64,000 nt of DNA from Cyanosarcina radialis HA8281-LM2 (GTDB lineage: Bacteria > Cyanobacteriota > Cyanobacteriia > Cyanobacteriales > CCAP-1448): assembly GCA_019359615.1 (NCBI GenBank), contig JAHHHA010000014.1, forward strand, positions 1 through 64,000. Reading direction: 5' to 3'. Every line of letters starts with the position of its first letter. Positions within the stretch are counted from its first letter, which is position 1. Positions 16,192 through 23,908 of this stretch are shown one piece after another. The notes under the pieces were generated by a model, which was given only the letters and a program-made list of their open reading frames with translations, made no database searches and had not been told where the DNA came from. The position numbers were made by a program, and so were the translations under genes.

Positions 16192-17514
16192 GTGCCAGAA
16201 TATTTAGCTCCTAAACCTACTTTGCCCCAGCTACCGCGACTGATTACTTCCTTGCCAGGTCCTCGCGCTCGCGCTTTAATCGATCGCGATCTGGCTGTCA
16301 TGTCTCCTTCTTACACGCGAGGTTATCCTTTGGTAGCATCACGGGGAGAAGGTTGCGCGATCGAAGATGTAGACGGCAACGTATTTTTAGATATGACGGC
16401 CGGAATTGCCGTCACCTCTACCGGACACGCTCATCCCCAGGTAGTAGAAGCCATCCAAGCCCAATCGGCCCGACTGATCCATATGTCGGGAACTGATTTC
16501 TATTACGAACCCGCGATCGAACTAGCCGAAAAGTTGGCAGCCCTAGCCCCCTTTCCTCAGAAGGAGGATGGCACAAAGGCGCGAGTGTTTTTTACCAACT
16601 CTGGGGCAGAATCGCTAGAAGCGGCGCTGAAATTGGCTCGATATTACACCAAGCGATCGCTCGTAGTGGCATTTCTAGGGGCATTTCACGGCCGCACCTA
16701 CGGCGCGATGTCGCTTACGGGTTCCAAGATCGTCCAGCGCCAGGGATTCGGCCCGCTAGTACCGGGTGTCACCCATATCCCCTACGGCACTCACGCCAGT
16801 CTCGATTATTTGGAAAAAGAACTGTTGGCGACAATCTTGCCGCCCCAAGAGGTAGCTGCGATCTTCGTCGAACCGATTCAGGGAGAGGGAGGGTATAAGG
16901 TACCGGAAGACGGCTTTTTAGAGCGAGTTCGCCAGATTTGCAATCGCCACGGCATCCTGATGGTAGTTGACGAAGTACAGTCGGGAATGGGACGAACTGG
17001 GAAACTATTCGCGATCGAACATTGGGGAGTCATGCCCGATATCGTTACTGTGGCCAAGGGAATTGCCAGTGGCTTACCTCTAGGGGCGATGTTAGCGCGA
17101 TCGGAATTGATGACTTGGCCTCCTGGTTCTCATGCCACTACTTTTGGTGGCAATCCAGTCGCCTGTGCTGCGGCTAACGTCACCCTGCGATTGCTAGAAA
17201 CCGAATTGATGGCCAATGCTACCAAAATGGGAGAACTGCTATTTTCCGGTTTAACTCAACTCGCCCACAAGTTCGATCGAGTTTCTCTACCGCGCGGCCA
17301 AGGGTTGATGGTGGCGATCGATCTTTACGATGCCCAAGGCAATCTCGATCGAGATTTTCGCGATCTAATAGTCGATCGCGCTTTTTATCGCGGATTATTA
17401 CTTTTAGGTTGCGGTAAGGCTGCCATCCGTTTTTGTCCGGCTTTAGTCATCGACAGCCAACAAATTCAGGTGGCTTTAGATATTCTCAGCGAGTCGATAT
17501 CTTCTCTTACTTGA
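16192..17514 (+). CDS. Class III aminotransferase, acetylornithine/4-aminobutyrate type
   Basis: A 440-residue PLP-dependent transaminase of fold type I. Visible are the N-terminal GEGCAIEDVDGNVFLDMTAG block, the PLP phosphate loop FFTNSGAESLEAALKLAR, the GAFHGRTYGAMSLTGSK block, the VVDEVQSGMGRTGKLFA block with the PLP-contact Asp, and the Schiff-base lysine K289 in TVAKGIASGLPLGAM. Sequence resembles the 4-aminobutyrate/acetylornithine family annotated broadly; exact amino donor is not deducible. GTG at 16192 fits the family N terminus; STRR sequence lies upstream, and no strong Shine-Dalgarno is seen. Confidence 0.9.
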   Translation: MPEYLAPKPTLPQLPRLITSLPGPRARALIDRDLAVMSPSYTRGYPLVASRGEGCAIEDVDGNVFLDMTAGIAVTSTGHAHPQVVEAIQAQSARLIHMSGTDFYYEPAIELAEKLAALAPFPQKEDGTKARVFFTNSGAESLEAALKLARYYTKRSLVVAFLGAFHGRTYGAMSLTGSKIVQRQGFGPLVPGVTHIPYGTHASLDYLEKELLATILPPQEVAAIFVEPIQGEGGYKVPEDGFLERVRQICNRHGILMVVDEVQSGMGRTGKLFAIEHWGVMPDIVTVAKGIASGLPLGAMLARSELMTWPPGSHATTFGGNPVACAAANVTLRLLETELMANATKMGELLFSGLTQLAHKFDRVSLPRGQGLMVAIDLYDAQGNLDRDFRDLIVDRAFYRGLLLLGCGKAAIRFCPALVIDSQQIQVALDILSESISSLT

Positions 17515-17523
17515 GGTTGCTTG

Positions 17524-17566
17524 CCCTCACCCCCAACCCCTCTCCCTGCAAGGGAGAGGGGAGAAA
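17524..17566. repeat. REP-like repeat (CCCTCACCCCCAACCCC family)
   Basis: Short dispersed repeat with an 11-bp stem, CCCCTCTCCCT at 17537-17547 and AGGGAGAGGGG at 17551-17561, loop GCA. The same family occurs at 21439-21475, 30108-30167, 56346-56590 and 63010-63100. Confidence 0.85.
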
Positions 17567-17632
17567 TATGTTTCTCATTAATTTAAAATTTGGTATTACA
17601 ATTACCAGAGCTTCGATCTTTCAGCGTGTCAC

Positions 17633-18496
17633 ATGGGTAATATTTGGGAACTCGATTTTTACTCTCGTCCGATTCTGGATGAAAACCAGAAAAAAGTTTG
17701 GGAAGTTTTAGTGTGCGAAAGTCCTACTGATAGCCAGCGATCGGTAACATCTTTATTTCGTTATGCCCAATATTGTCCGAGTACGCAGGTAAATTCGGTC
17801 TGGTTGCGCAATGCCTTGGAAGAAGCGATCGCCAAATCGCAGACGACTCCCCAAAAAATCCGCTTTTTCCGGCTGCAAATGAACAACATGATTACTAAAG
17901 CTTGCCAAGAATTAGGTATCGTGGCTCAACCCAGCCGCCGCACCTTTCTCTTACATCATTGGCTGCAAGAACGAATGGCAGAAGTTTATCCCCTCGATCC
18001 TAACTATCAAGCAGGGGCTAATCCCAGCGTGCAACTGACAACCGAACCGCCTCAACCCCTGCCAGATGCCCTTATGGGAGAAAAGTGGGTGTTTGCCACT
18101 CTAGAAGCCTCAGCTTTTGCCGAAATGCCCGAATGGGAGATCGGCTTTGGCGAAGCGTTCCCTTTAGAAATGCTCTCGATTGCGCCAGAAACTAAGATTC
18201 CAGGAGCGATCGTTTACTCTTCCAGAGCATTACCGATGGCTGCTTGGATGTCTGGGATCGAACCAGCAGCGATTGTTTTCAACACCGACGAAGGAGCCAA
18301 ATTAATCTTAGAAACTGGCGGTAACGACAGTTGGCTGCTAGTGAAACAACTCAACCCAGCTACTCAGAAAGAAGCTACGGGATTTGAGGCGGCCAAACAG
18401 CAGGCGCGAGGAGTTCATTTTTTGGCGATTCAATCGAGTCCGCAAGCAGAAGACTTTGCCGGATTTTGGTTGTTGCAACAACTGTCGCTGGAGTAG
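17633..18496 (+). CDS. Tab2/Atab2 family RNA-binding protein
   Basis: A 287-residue soluble protein of the Tab2-like family (PF06485). In algae and plants Tab2/ATAB2 binds the psaB 5' leader and supports translation of photosystem I/II subunits; the cyanobacterial role is less defined. Family blocks seen: IWELDFYSRPILDENQKKVWE at the start, VNSVWLRNALEEAI, IRFFRLQMNNMITKACQELG, PSRRTFLLHHWLQERM, and the C-terminal WLLVKQLNP plus ARGVHFLAIQSSP. The ATG at 17633 gives the conserved N terminus. Confidence 0.9.
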   Translation: MGNIWELDFYSRPILDENQKKVWEVLVCESPTDSQRSVTSLFRYAQYCPSTQVNSVWLRNALEEAIAKSQTTPQKIRFFRLQMNNMITKACQELGIVAQPSRRTFLLHHWLQERMAEVYPLDPNYQAGANPSVQLTTEPPQPLPDALMGEKWVFATLEASAFAEMPEWEIGFGEAFPLEMLSIAPETKIPGAIVYSSRALPMAAWMSGIEPAAIVFNTDEGAKLILETGGNDSWLLVKQLNPATQKEATGFEAAKQQARGVHFLAIQSSPQAEDFAGFWLLQQLSLE

Positions 18497-18554
18497 CGAC
18501 GAGAAGCAAGCGGCAAGCAACATAAAATTGTAAACACTTACTCTAAACTCAACC

Positions 18555-18962
18555 ATGAATGCCGATCGCTCTCCTGTTTTAACTCCCGCTCTTTGGCAAG
18601 AAATAGATTTATTTTTTATGCAGCAAGGAAGAGTATACGAAACGCTCTCTCGGCTCAAAGAGCGTTTAGCAAAATTAGGAATTAGTTATGCAGTTCTCGG
18701 CGGGATGGCTCTAGTCCTTCATGGCTATCGGCGGCTAACCGAAGATGTCGATTTAAACACCTTAATCGAACTCAAACTGGCATCAGGGCTATCGGCTCCA
18801 GATCGACTCAAGGACTTGGCTGACGTACAGGAGTTGATTCGAGTTTTGCAGCTAGATCGAGATAGTGCTTCTCAACTAGACGCTTCAGTTCGAGAGGAAT
18901 TCTTGCGTCTTTGGTCGGCAGTTGAGAAAGCGCGTCAGCGCGATTTGGACTGGGAAAGGTAG
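18555..18962 (+). pseudogene. Nucleotidyltransferase-like gene with internal in-frame deletion
   Basis: A 135-residue ORF whose two halves match different parts of a minimal-nucleotidyltransferase-type protein. The first part contains YAVLGGMALVLHGYRRLTEDVDL, the glycine/serine loop and D-x-D metal site. It then passes directly into TLIELKLASGLSAPDRLKDLADVQELIRVL, a segment that normally lies near the C terminus. About 70-90 residues carrying the third catalytic aspartate appear to be missing at the junction near 18765. The frame is kept, but catalysis is unlikely. Called a decayed gene; a short functional derivative cannot be excluded. Confidence 0.65.
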
Positions 18963-18978
18963 AAGTCCATCCCATACT

Positions 18979-20247
18979 CTATTTATTCAACGCATAAGCA
19001 TCTCGAACTCGGCCGAGGGCAAAGTCAAAAGATTGAGGTAAGCTTTTGCTCGATTGAGTCAGGAAAATACTGACGGCAAGTAAGATTGAAAACGTACTGA
19101 GAGAAAAGATGGCTGGATAGCTCAGTCGATCGGCCAGAGAACCTAAAACCGGCCCGGCGATCGCCATTCCTAAGTCAAAGCCGCTGATGCAGACGGCAAA
19201 GATTCGACCCCGTTCTTCGGGAGCAGAGCGATCGGCTAGCAAAGCAATTACCATCGGTAATAGAATCCCCGAAGCAGCACCTTCTAACACCGCCGCTGCC
19301 AAAAAAGCGATCGAGGTTTCGGCTCTAGAGAGAATTACCATGGCCACCGCATACAAGCTCAGGCTCATAGTAATAAATAATCCCCGCCCGTAGCGATCGG
19401 AAGCGCGACCGATAAACAATCTGATGCTAAAACTAGCGATCGCTGCTGCCGTGTAAAACCATCCCGGATTTAAGTCAACTCCAGTTTCTCTGATGTATAA
19501 AGGCACAAAGGTACTCAGAGCGCCAAAACCCAAACCGTTCAGCAGCAAAACCAAAGTAGGCGTTCGCAGTCTAGAACTAAACAAAATCTCCGATAAAAGA
19601 TTTAATTGTTGCCCCTCCCTCTCTTCCCCTGCTCCCCCTGCCTCCCCCGCTTCCCCTGCTCTCCCTCTCTTCCTCTCTCCCGCTGGAATTAGATAAGCGA
19701 TCGCGCCGCTAATAATCCCCAAACCTGCCGCTAATAGAAACAAGGGAGTATAACCCGCTGCCTCTTCCAGCAATCCCCCAATTGCCGGACCGATCGCCAA
19801 GCCGACGGGAACGACTAAACTCATATAGCCGATGATTTCTCCCCGCTGGCGGATGGGGGAAAGATCGACCACTAGGGTACTGTAAGCCGTGGTAAAGGCA
19901 GCCACGCTCAAACCGTGAAAAATCCGAATACCGATCAGCCAAGGAATCGATCGTACCGACAATATGCCTAACGGAGCTAGTGCCGCTGCCATCGTTCCCA
20001 GCAATAACACTTCTTTTCGCCAGCCGCGATCGACTGCTTTTCCCAGCCAAGAGCGAACTGCCAATAACCCGATCGCAAACGCTCCCATTACGATCCCCAC
20101 TTCCTGCTTAGTGCCGCCTATATCCTCAACATAGGATGGCAATGTGGGCAGTAAAGAAGCCATGCTCGACCAGAACAAAATCCCAGAGGCAAATAAAATC
20201 AGCAGATTCTGGCGCGACTGCTTCTCTAGAGTCCAAAAAACTTTCAT
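18979..20247 (-). CDS. MFS transporter with repeat insertion in central loop
   Basis: A 422-residue major facilitator protein with about twelve membrane segments. The TM2-TM3 loop motif is present as GKAVDRGWRKEVLL, and a second copy in the C-terminal half as GRASDRYGRGLF. It looks like a drug/sugar efflux-type MFS; substrate unknown. Between TM6 and TM7 the cytoplasmic loop holds [20 protein letters not shown], encoded by a CCCCTGCTCTCCCTC-like repeat (19611-19684) that matches repeats outside genes. The reading frame is intact, so the transporter may tolerate it because the loop is long and flexible in this family. Confidence 0.88.
   Translation of the reverse strand: MKVFWTLEKQSRQNLLILFASGILFWSSMASLLPTLPSYVEDIGGTKQEVGIVMGAFAIGLLAVRSWLGKAVDRGWRKEVLLLGTMAAALAPLGILSVRSIPWLIGIRIFHGLSVAAFTTAYSTLVVDLSPIRQRGEIIGYMSLVVPVGLAIGPAIGGLLEEAAGYTPLFLLAAGLGIISGAIAYLIPAGERKRGRAGEAGEAGGAGEEREGQQLNLLSEILFSSRLRTPTLVLLLNGLGFGALSTFVPLYIRETGVDLNPGWFYTAAAIASFSIRLFIGRASDRYGRGLFITMSLSLYAVAMVILSRAETSIAFLAAAVLEGAASGILLPMVIALLADRSAPEERGRIFAVCISGFDLGMAIAGPVLGSLADRLSYPAIFSLSTFSILLAVSIFLTQSSKSLPQSFDFALGRVRDAYALNK
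19611..19684. repeat. In-frame CT-rich repeat inside MFS gene
   Basis: A run of CCCCTGCT / CCTCCCTCT variants inside the central-loop coding part of the transporter, same word family as at 5875-5975 and 41204-41330. It is an intragenic example of these repeats kept in frame. Confidence 0.85.
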
Positions 20248-20438
20248 CGACAGATGGGGGAGAGATAAACGAGGTAGTGCGGGCAGTCAAACCAATTTGC
20301 AATTAATCCCACATCTAAATGCTGGGACTGGTTATAAGGAAGAAATCTTTTCTTTAATCGCGGTTGAATCCAAAGCTTCTAAAACCGGAATTAACAATTG
20401 CGAATTGCGAATTGACAATTACAACTACCGACCTCTTC
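20248..20438. repeat. Intergenic region with CAATTGCGAATTG repeats
   Basis: No gene seen in this 191-bp gap between convergently placed neighbours on the minus strand. 20390-20425 contains AACAATTGCGAATTGCGAATTG, a heptamer repeat family also found at 3885-3920, 16125-16150, 55525-55560 and 55870-55910. Confidence 0.7.
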
Positions 20439-21530
20439 CTATTGTGAACTATTGTAAACTTTTGGACTGACTACCTGCCTGATTCGGTATATGGGACGAC
20501 CCTGAGACTCGTGATAAGTTCTCATCAATAGCTCTGCCAGCAAGCCAAAACCGAATAGCTGCACGCCAGTCAACACCAGCAATACTGCCAAAATTAGTAG
20601 GGGGCGGCTGCCAATACTTTGCCCCAATCCCAGTTTGAGAAAAGTCAGATAGCCGCCGATTAGTACCCCCAAGATCGTGGATATCATGCCCAGCAAACCG
20701 AAGACGTGCATGGGACGGGTGAGAAAAGTCTTCATAAACCAGATGGTTAATAAATCCATCAATACCCGGAACGTCCGTCCCAATCCATACTTGCTGCGCC
20801 CAAATTGACGAGGATGGTGGCGAACGGGGAGTTCGGCAATTTTTGCCCCTTCAATATAGGCGAGGGCAGGCAAAAACCGATGAAGTTCGCCGTAGAGGTT
20901 CATGTCGGCTACCAACTCGGCGCGATAGGCTTTGAGGGAACAACCGTAGTCGTGCAATTCTACGCCAGTAACTCGCCCGATCAGCCAATTAGCAATTTTG
21001 GAAGGTAGCAATCTAGTTAAAGTAGCATCCTGTCTGCGTTTTCGCCATCCGCTCACCAGGTCGTAACCTTCTGCTAGTTTGTCCAGGAGCATCGGCACGT
21101 CAGCCGGATCGTTTTGCAAATCGGCATCTAAAGTAACTACAGCCCAGCCGTTAGCGTAGTTAAATCCAGCCGCCATTGCTGCTGTTTGCCCGTAGTTGCG
21201 GCGCAGCAATACAGCGGTGAGATCGTCGCGACTGTTAGCTAGTTGTTTGAGCAATTCGGGAGAACCATCGTTAGAACCATCATCGACGCAGATAATTTCG
21301 TATGGCAGTTCGGCGGCGGTTAAGGTAGTAGCTATAGCCTCGATCAAATGCGGCAAACTCTCTACCTCGTTGAACACTGGCACCACGATCGATACCAGGG
21401 AGTGTTGAGTGAGAAGTGTTGAGTTGGTAGTGTCTGACCTCACCCCCAACCCCTCTCCTTGTAGGAGAGGGGAGTAAGATTCTTCTCGCCCTCTCGCCCT
21501 CTCTGCTACTTCCCGTCTTACCTGCGCCAC
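20439..21530 (-). CDS. Glycosyltransferase family 2, polyprenyl-phosphate (DPM1/GtrB) type
   Basis: Membrane glycosyltransferase that typically loads a sugar on a polyprenyl phosphate carrier. The GT-A domain starts at SIVVPVFNEVESLP, has the donor-site DDGSNDGS and the DADLQNDP acid motif, and is followed by two C-terminal membrane segments (FGLLGMISTILGVLIGGYL and LLILAVLLVLTGVQLFGFG). The first 45 or so residues (PLLQGEGLGVRSDTTNSTLL) are encoded by a REP-like repeat and a tandem repeat, not by family sequence. GTG at 21530 starts 3 nt after the preceding stop, suggesting translational coupling with the NlpC/P60 gene; the true start may be internal. Confidence 0.85.
   Translation of the reverse strand: MAQVRREVAERARGREESYSPLLQGEGLGVRSDTTNSTLLTQHSLVSIVVPVFNEVESLPHLIEAIATTLTAAELPYEIICVDDGSNDGSPELLKQLANSRDDLTAVLLRRNYGQTAAMAAGFNYANGWAVVTLDADLQNDPADVPMLLDKLAEGYDLVSGWRKRRQDATLTRLLPSKIANWLIGRVTGVELHDYGCSLKAYRAELVADMNLYGELHRFLPALAYIEGAKIAELPVRHHPRQFGRSKYGLGRTFRVLMDLLTIWFMKTFLTRPMHVFGLLGMISTILGVLIGGYLTFLKLGLGQSIGSRPLLILAVLLVLTGVQLFGFGLLAELLMRTYHESQGRPIYRIRQVVSPKVYNSSQ
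21439..21475. repeat. REP-like repeat inside 5' end of glycosyltransferase ORF
   Basis: Stem CCCCTCTCCT (21450-21459) and AGGAGAGGGG (21463-21472), loop TGT, within CCTCACCCCCAACC context. It belongs to the family of 17524-17566. It is read in frame as part of the predicted N terminus of the GT2 protein. Confidence 0.85.
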
Positions 21531-21533
21531 TTT

Positions 21534-22232
21534 TTACCCCTGATTTTGATAACTAGCAACCACTCGCCCGCAAGAGTGGAACTTTTGGTAATAAGACCGA
21601 CTAACCTCGTCGCCTTGTTCCGAGAGTACGTCGATGCCGATGCCATTACGCCCCATCTCTTTACCGGAACTATGGATGTAACGTCCCGCCCCTAAATATA
21701 AACCGACATGGTTGACTTTTTCGGGCGTGCCGAAGAAAACCAAATCGCCTGGGGTTAATTCTTCGATCGCTATTCTCTGGGTAAAAGCTTGTTGTTGGTA
21801 AGAGTCGCGGGGCAACCAGATCCTTGTAGAGATAAAAGCTGCCTGCATCAATCCCGAACAGTCGTAATTTGGTGCTACCGTACCACCCCAGAGGTAGTAG
21901 TTCGGTTCGGCCATGGCTGCATGAGTAAAGGCGATTACTTCTGGCAATCGATGTGCGATTTCGCTTCTAGAAAGAGCGATCGCCTGATATCTTGTAGTTG
22001 CTGGTTCCAATCGAGCTAAATCCTCAACTGACAGCCAGCCTGGATAGTCATCTTCGCACAAGCAAACTTTTAAGACCCCATCTACAGGCGCGTCAGATAA
22101 CAACCGCAACTGGCGATTTGCCGCCGCCTGAGTTGCTAAACCGTTACAGCCAGGTGAATTATAGATATTCAGATTAACTTGACATCGATACTCGCCTGTA
22201 TCTGATGTTGGTAATTGTTCTGCTAAAACCAT
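21534..22232 (-). CDS. NlpC/P60 cysteine peptidase with N-terminal SH3-like domain
   Basis: A 232-residue cell-wall endopeptidase cutting gamma-D-Glu-diamino acid links, like the characterised Anabaena/Nostoc NlpC/P60 enzymes. The N-terminal SH3b domain starts GEYRCQVNLNIYNSP; the catalytic domain contains Cys125 (APNYDCSG), His175 (KVNHVGLYL) and His187 (RYIHSSG). ATG at 22232 is chosen since homologues start about ten residues before GEYRC; a GTG at 22271 is in frame. Lacks an obvious signal peptide, so it likely works on muropeptide recycling. It ends 3 nt before the glycosyltransferase start. Confidence 0.88.
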   Translation of the reverse strand: MVLAEQLPTSDTGEYRCQVNLNIYNSPGCNGLATQAAANRQLRLLSDAPVDGVLKVCLCEDDYPGWLSVEDLARLEPATTRYQAIALSRSEIAHRLPEVIAFTHAAMAEPNYYLWGGTVAPNYDCSGLMQAAFISTRIWLPRDSYQQQAFTQRIAIEELTPGDLVFFGTPEKVNHVGLYLGAGRYIHSSGKEMGRNGIGIDVLSEQGDEVSRSYYQKFHSCGRVVASYQNQG

Positions 22233-22334
22233 ATTCAAATTAAGCAATGTCAATCGAGTAAGGTGTTCCACCTCAAAAATCGTATAGGATAGAAGCTATT
22301 TTTGACTTTTGACTTTTAACTTTTGACTTTACTT

Positions 22335-23267
22335 ATGCCTTTTTTCCGCCAAGACGAACAACTGCAAACCATGGGCAATAGCCTGTTAGAGACGATTTGG
22401 GAGAAATTTCCCGCTTTAGGTCGCCATCAAATCGCTTTGACCTGGATCGTCTACGATCCTCCTGTACCTGTTAATACTGGCGGTGCGATCTCGGCTGCCG
22501 AATTTTGGCAATACCCCGTTCGTGGGTTTAGCTATCGCGGTGTGGAACGGATTTTTCCTGCCAGCATTGTCAAACTCTTCTATTTGGTAGCAATCCACGA
22601 ATGGTTGGAAAAAAGCATGGCCGCAACTTCGGCTGAATTAGAAAGAGCGATTCGAGATGCGATCGTCGATTCTAGCAACGATGCTACCAGTTTAATTGTG
22701 GATGTCTTAACGGGAACGACATCGGGGCCGGAATTACCACCAGCACCTTTTGCTACTTGGCAGCAGCAACGCAACATCGTCAACCGCTACTATCAATCTC
22801 TCGGTTGGGAAGAGTTAGAAAGTATCAATGTGAATCAAAAGACTTGGGGCGACGGGCCTTATGGTCGAGAACGGGCGTTTTTAGGGGAGTTGATGGACAA
22901 CCGCAATATGCTGACTACCAATGCTACTGCCAGATTATTGCACGCCATCGTTGGGGGTGTAGCAGTGAGCAGCGGGCGATCGCAAGCGATGATGAATCTA
23001 TTGAAACGCAACTTGAATGGAGTGGAATTAAGCTCCCCAACTGACGAAAATCAAGTTAGCGGATTTTTGGGAGGCGGTTTACCTCCAAACGCTCAAATTT
23101 GGTCGAAAGCAGGTTGGACTAGCCAAGTGCGACACGATGCGGCCTATATTGAGATTTCCGAACAGCAACCCTGTCTAGTTGTGGTCTTCATTGAGGGTAA
23201 AGTTAATGGCCAAAATCGAGAGATTTTACCCTTTATCGGTCAACAATTGGCGCTTTTAACTCCCTAG
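22335..23267 (+). CDS. Serine hydrolase, class A beta-lactamase-like
   Basis: A 310-residue protein of the class A beta-lactamase/penicillin-binding superfamily. The active site is visible as S77-x-x-K80 in FPASIVKLF, an SxN-type motif in IVDSSNDATS, and a C-terminal K-A-G (WSKAGWTSQ) in place of KTG. The family in cyanobacteria is mostly uncharacterised and may act on peptidoglycan rather than lactams. No clear signal peptide. The ATG at 22335 is preferred over a TTG at 22323. It is divergent from the NlpC/P60 gene, which also acts on peptidoglycan. Confidence 0.85.
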   Translation: MPFFRQDEQLQTMGNSLLETIWEKFPALGRHQIALTWIVYDPPVPVNTGGAISAAEFWQYPVRGFSYRGVERIFPASIVKLFYLVAIHEWLEKSMAATSAELERAIRDAIVDSSNDATSLIVDVLTGTTSGPELPPAPFATWQQQRNIVNRYYQSLGWEELESINVNQKTWGDGPYGRERAFLGELMDNRNMLTTNATARLLHAIVGGVAVSSGRSQAMMNLLKRNLNGVELSSPTDENQVSGFLGGGLPPNAQIWSKAGWTSQVRHDAAYIEISEQQPCLVVVFIEGKVNGQNREILPFIGQQLALLTP

Positions 23268-23282
23268 ACTTATCTTGTCATC

Positions 23283-23738
23283 TTACGGTTCGAGCCAAAA
23301 ATCGCGATCGAGCATTTCTTCGGGCGATCGATCGTACATCCATTCGAGAGGAAAGTTGATTTGAGTGTATTCTTTACTTGCGTTCTTGAGAGCAATTCGC
23401 CAAGCCTTATCAAAACTGGTTTCCCATCTAGTTCTCAGGCTAGGAACTGCATCCAATAAAACCTCTAGTTCGGCTCGCTGAGTGCGAATGGTTCGTTCCC
23501 AACCGTTATATTCATCAGGTAAATTTACATACAACCGTTTCAATAAATGCTCTAATAAAACAATCAGGCGACTGATTAACTCCTTTTTTTGAGAAATCCC
23601 CAACGCCACTACCTCTTCGATTAAGTTCTCTAGATCCAAATGGTCAAAATCCCGTGCTTTGAGCTTGGCCGCAGTCTCTTCCGACCAAAGCAAAATATCC
23701 CGTTCGTAGAGGGAGGTTGAATTCTTGATTTGAGACAT
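23283..23738 (-). CDS. DUF29 family protein
   Basis: A 151-residue alpha-helical protein of DUF29, a family expanded in cyanobacteria with no known function. Family features seen: SLYERDILLWSEETAAKLK at the start, LDLENLIEEVVALG, and LIVLLEHLLKRLY followed by a W-containing segment (GWERTIRTQR). It converges with the serine hydrolase gene. A second, more diverged DUF29 protein is at 60135. Confidence 0.9.
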   Translation of the reverse strand: MSQIKNSTSLYERDILLWSEETAAKLKARDFDHLDLENLIEEVVALGISQKKELISRLIVLLEHLLKRLYVNLPDEYNGWERTIRTQRAELEVLLDAVPSLRTRWETSFDKAWRIALKNASKEYTQINFPLEWMYDRSPEEMLDRDFWLEP

Positions 23739-23908
23739 CAGGTTTTCTCCTTAAATAATCCATCATCCTCATATCGATCGCTAGCTTAACATCTCTAATT
23801 GCCTCTGTATCTTTACAGCTAGAGGAGCGAAGGGCAACTTGAGGGAAATTTTCAGAGATATTTAGTAAAATTTGTCTAAATCTTTACCTAACAAGCTCTT
23901 TAATCGTT

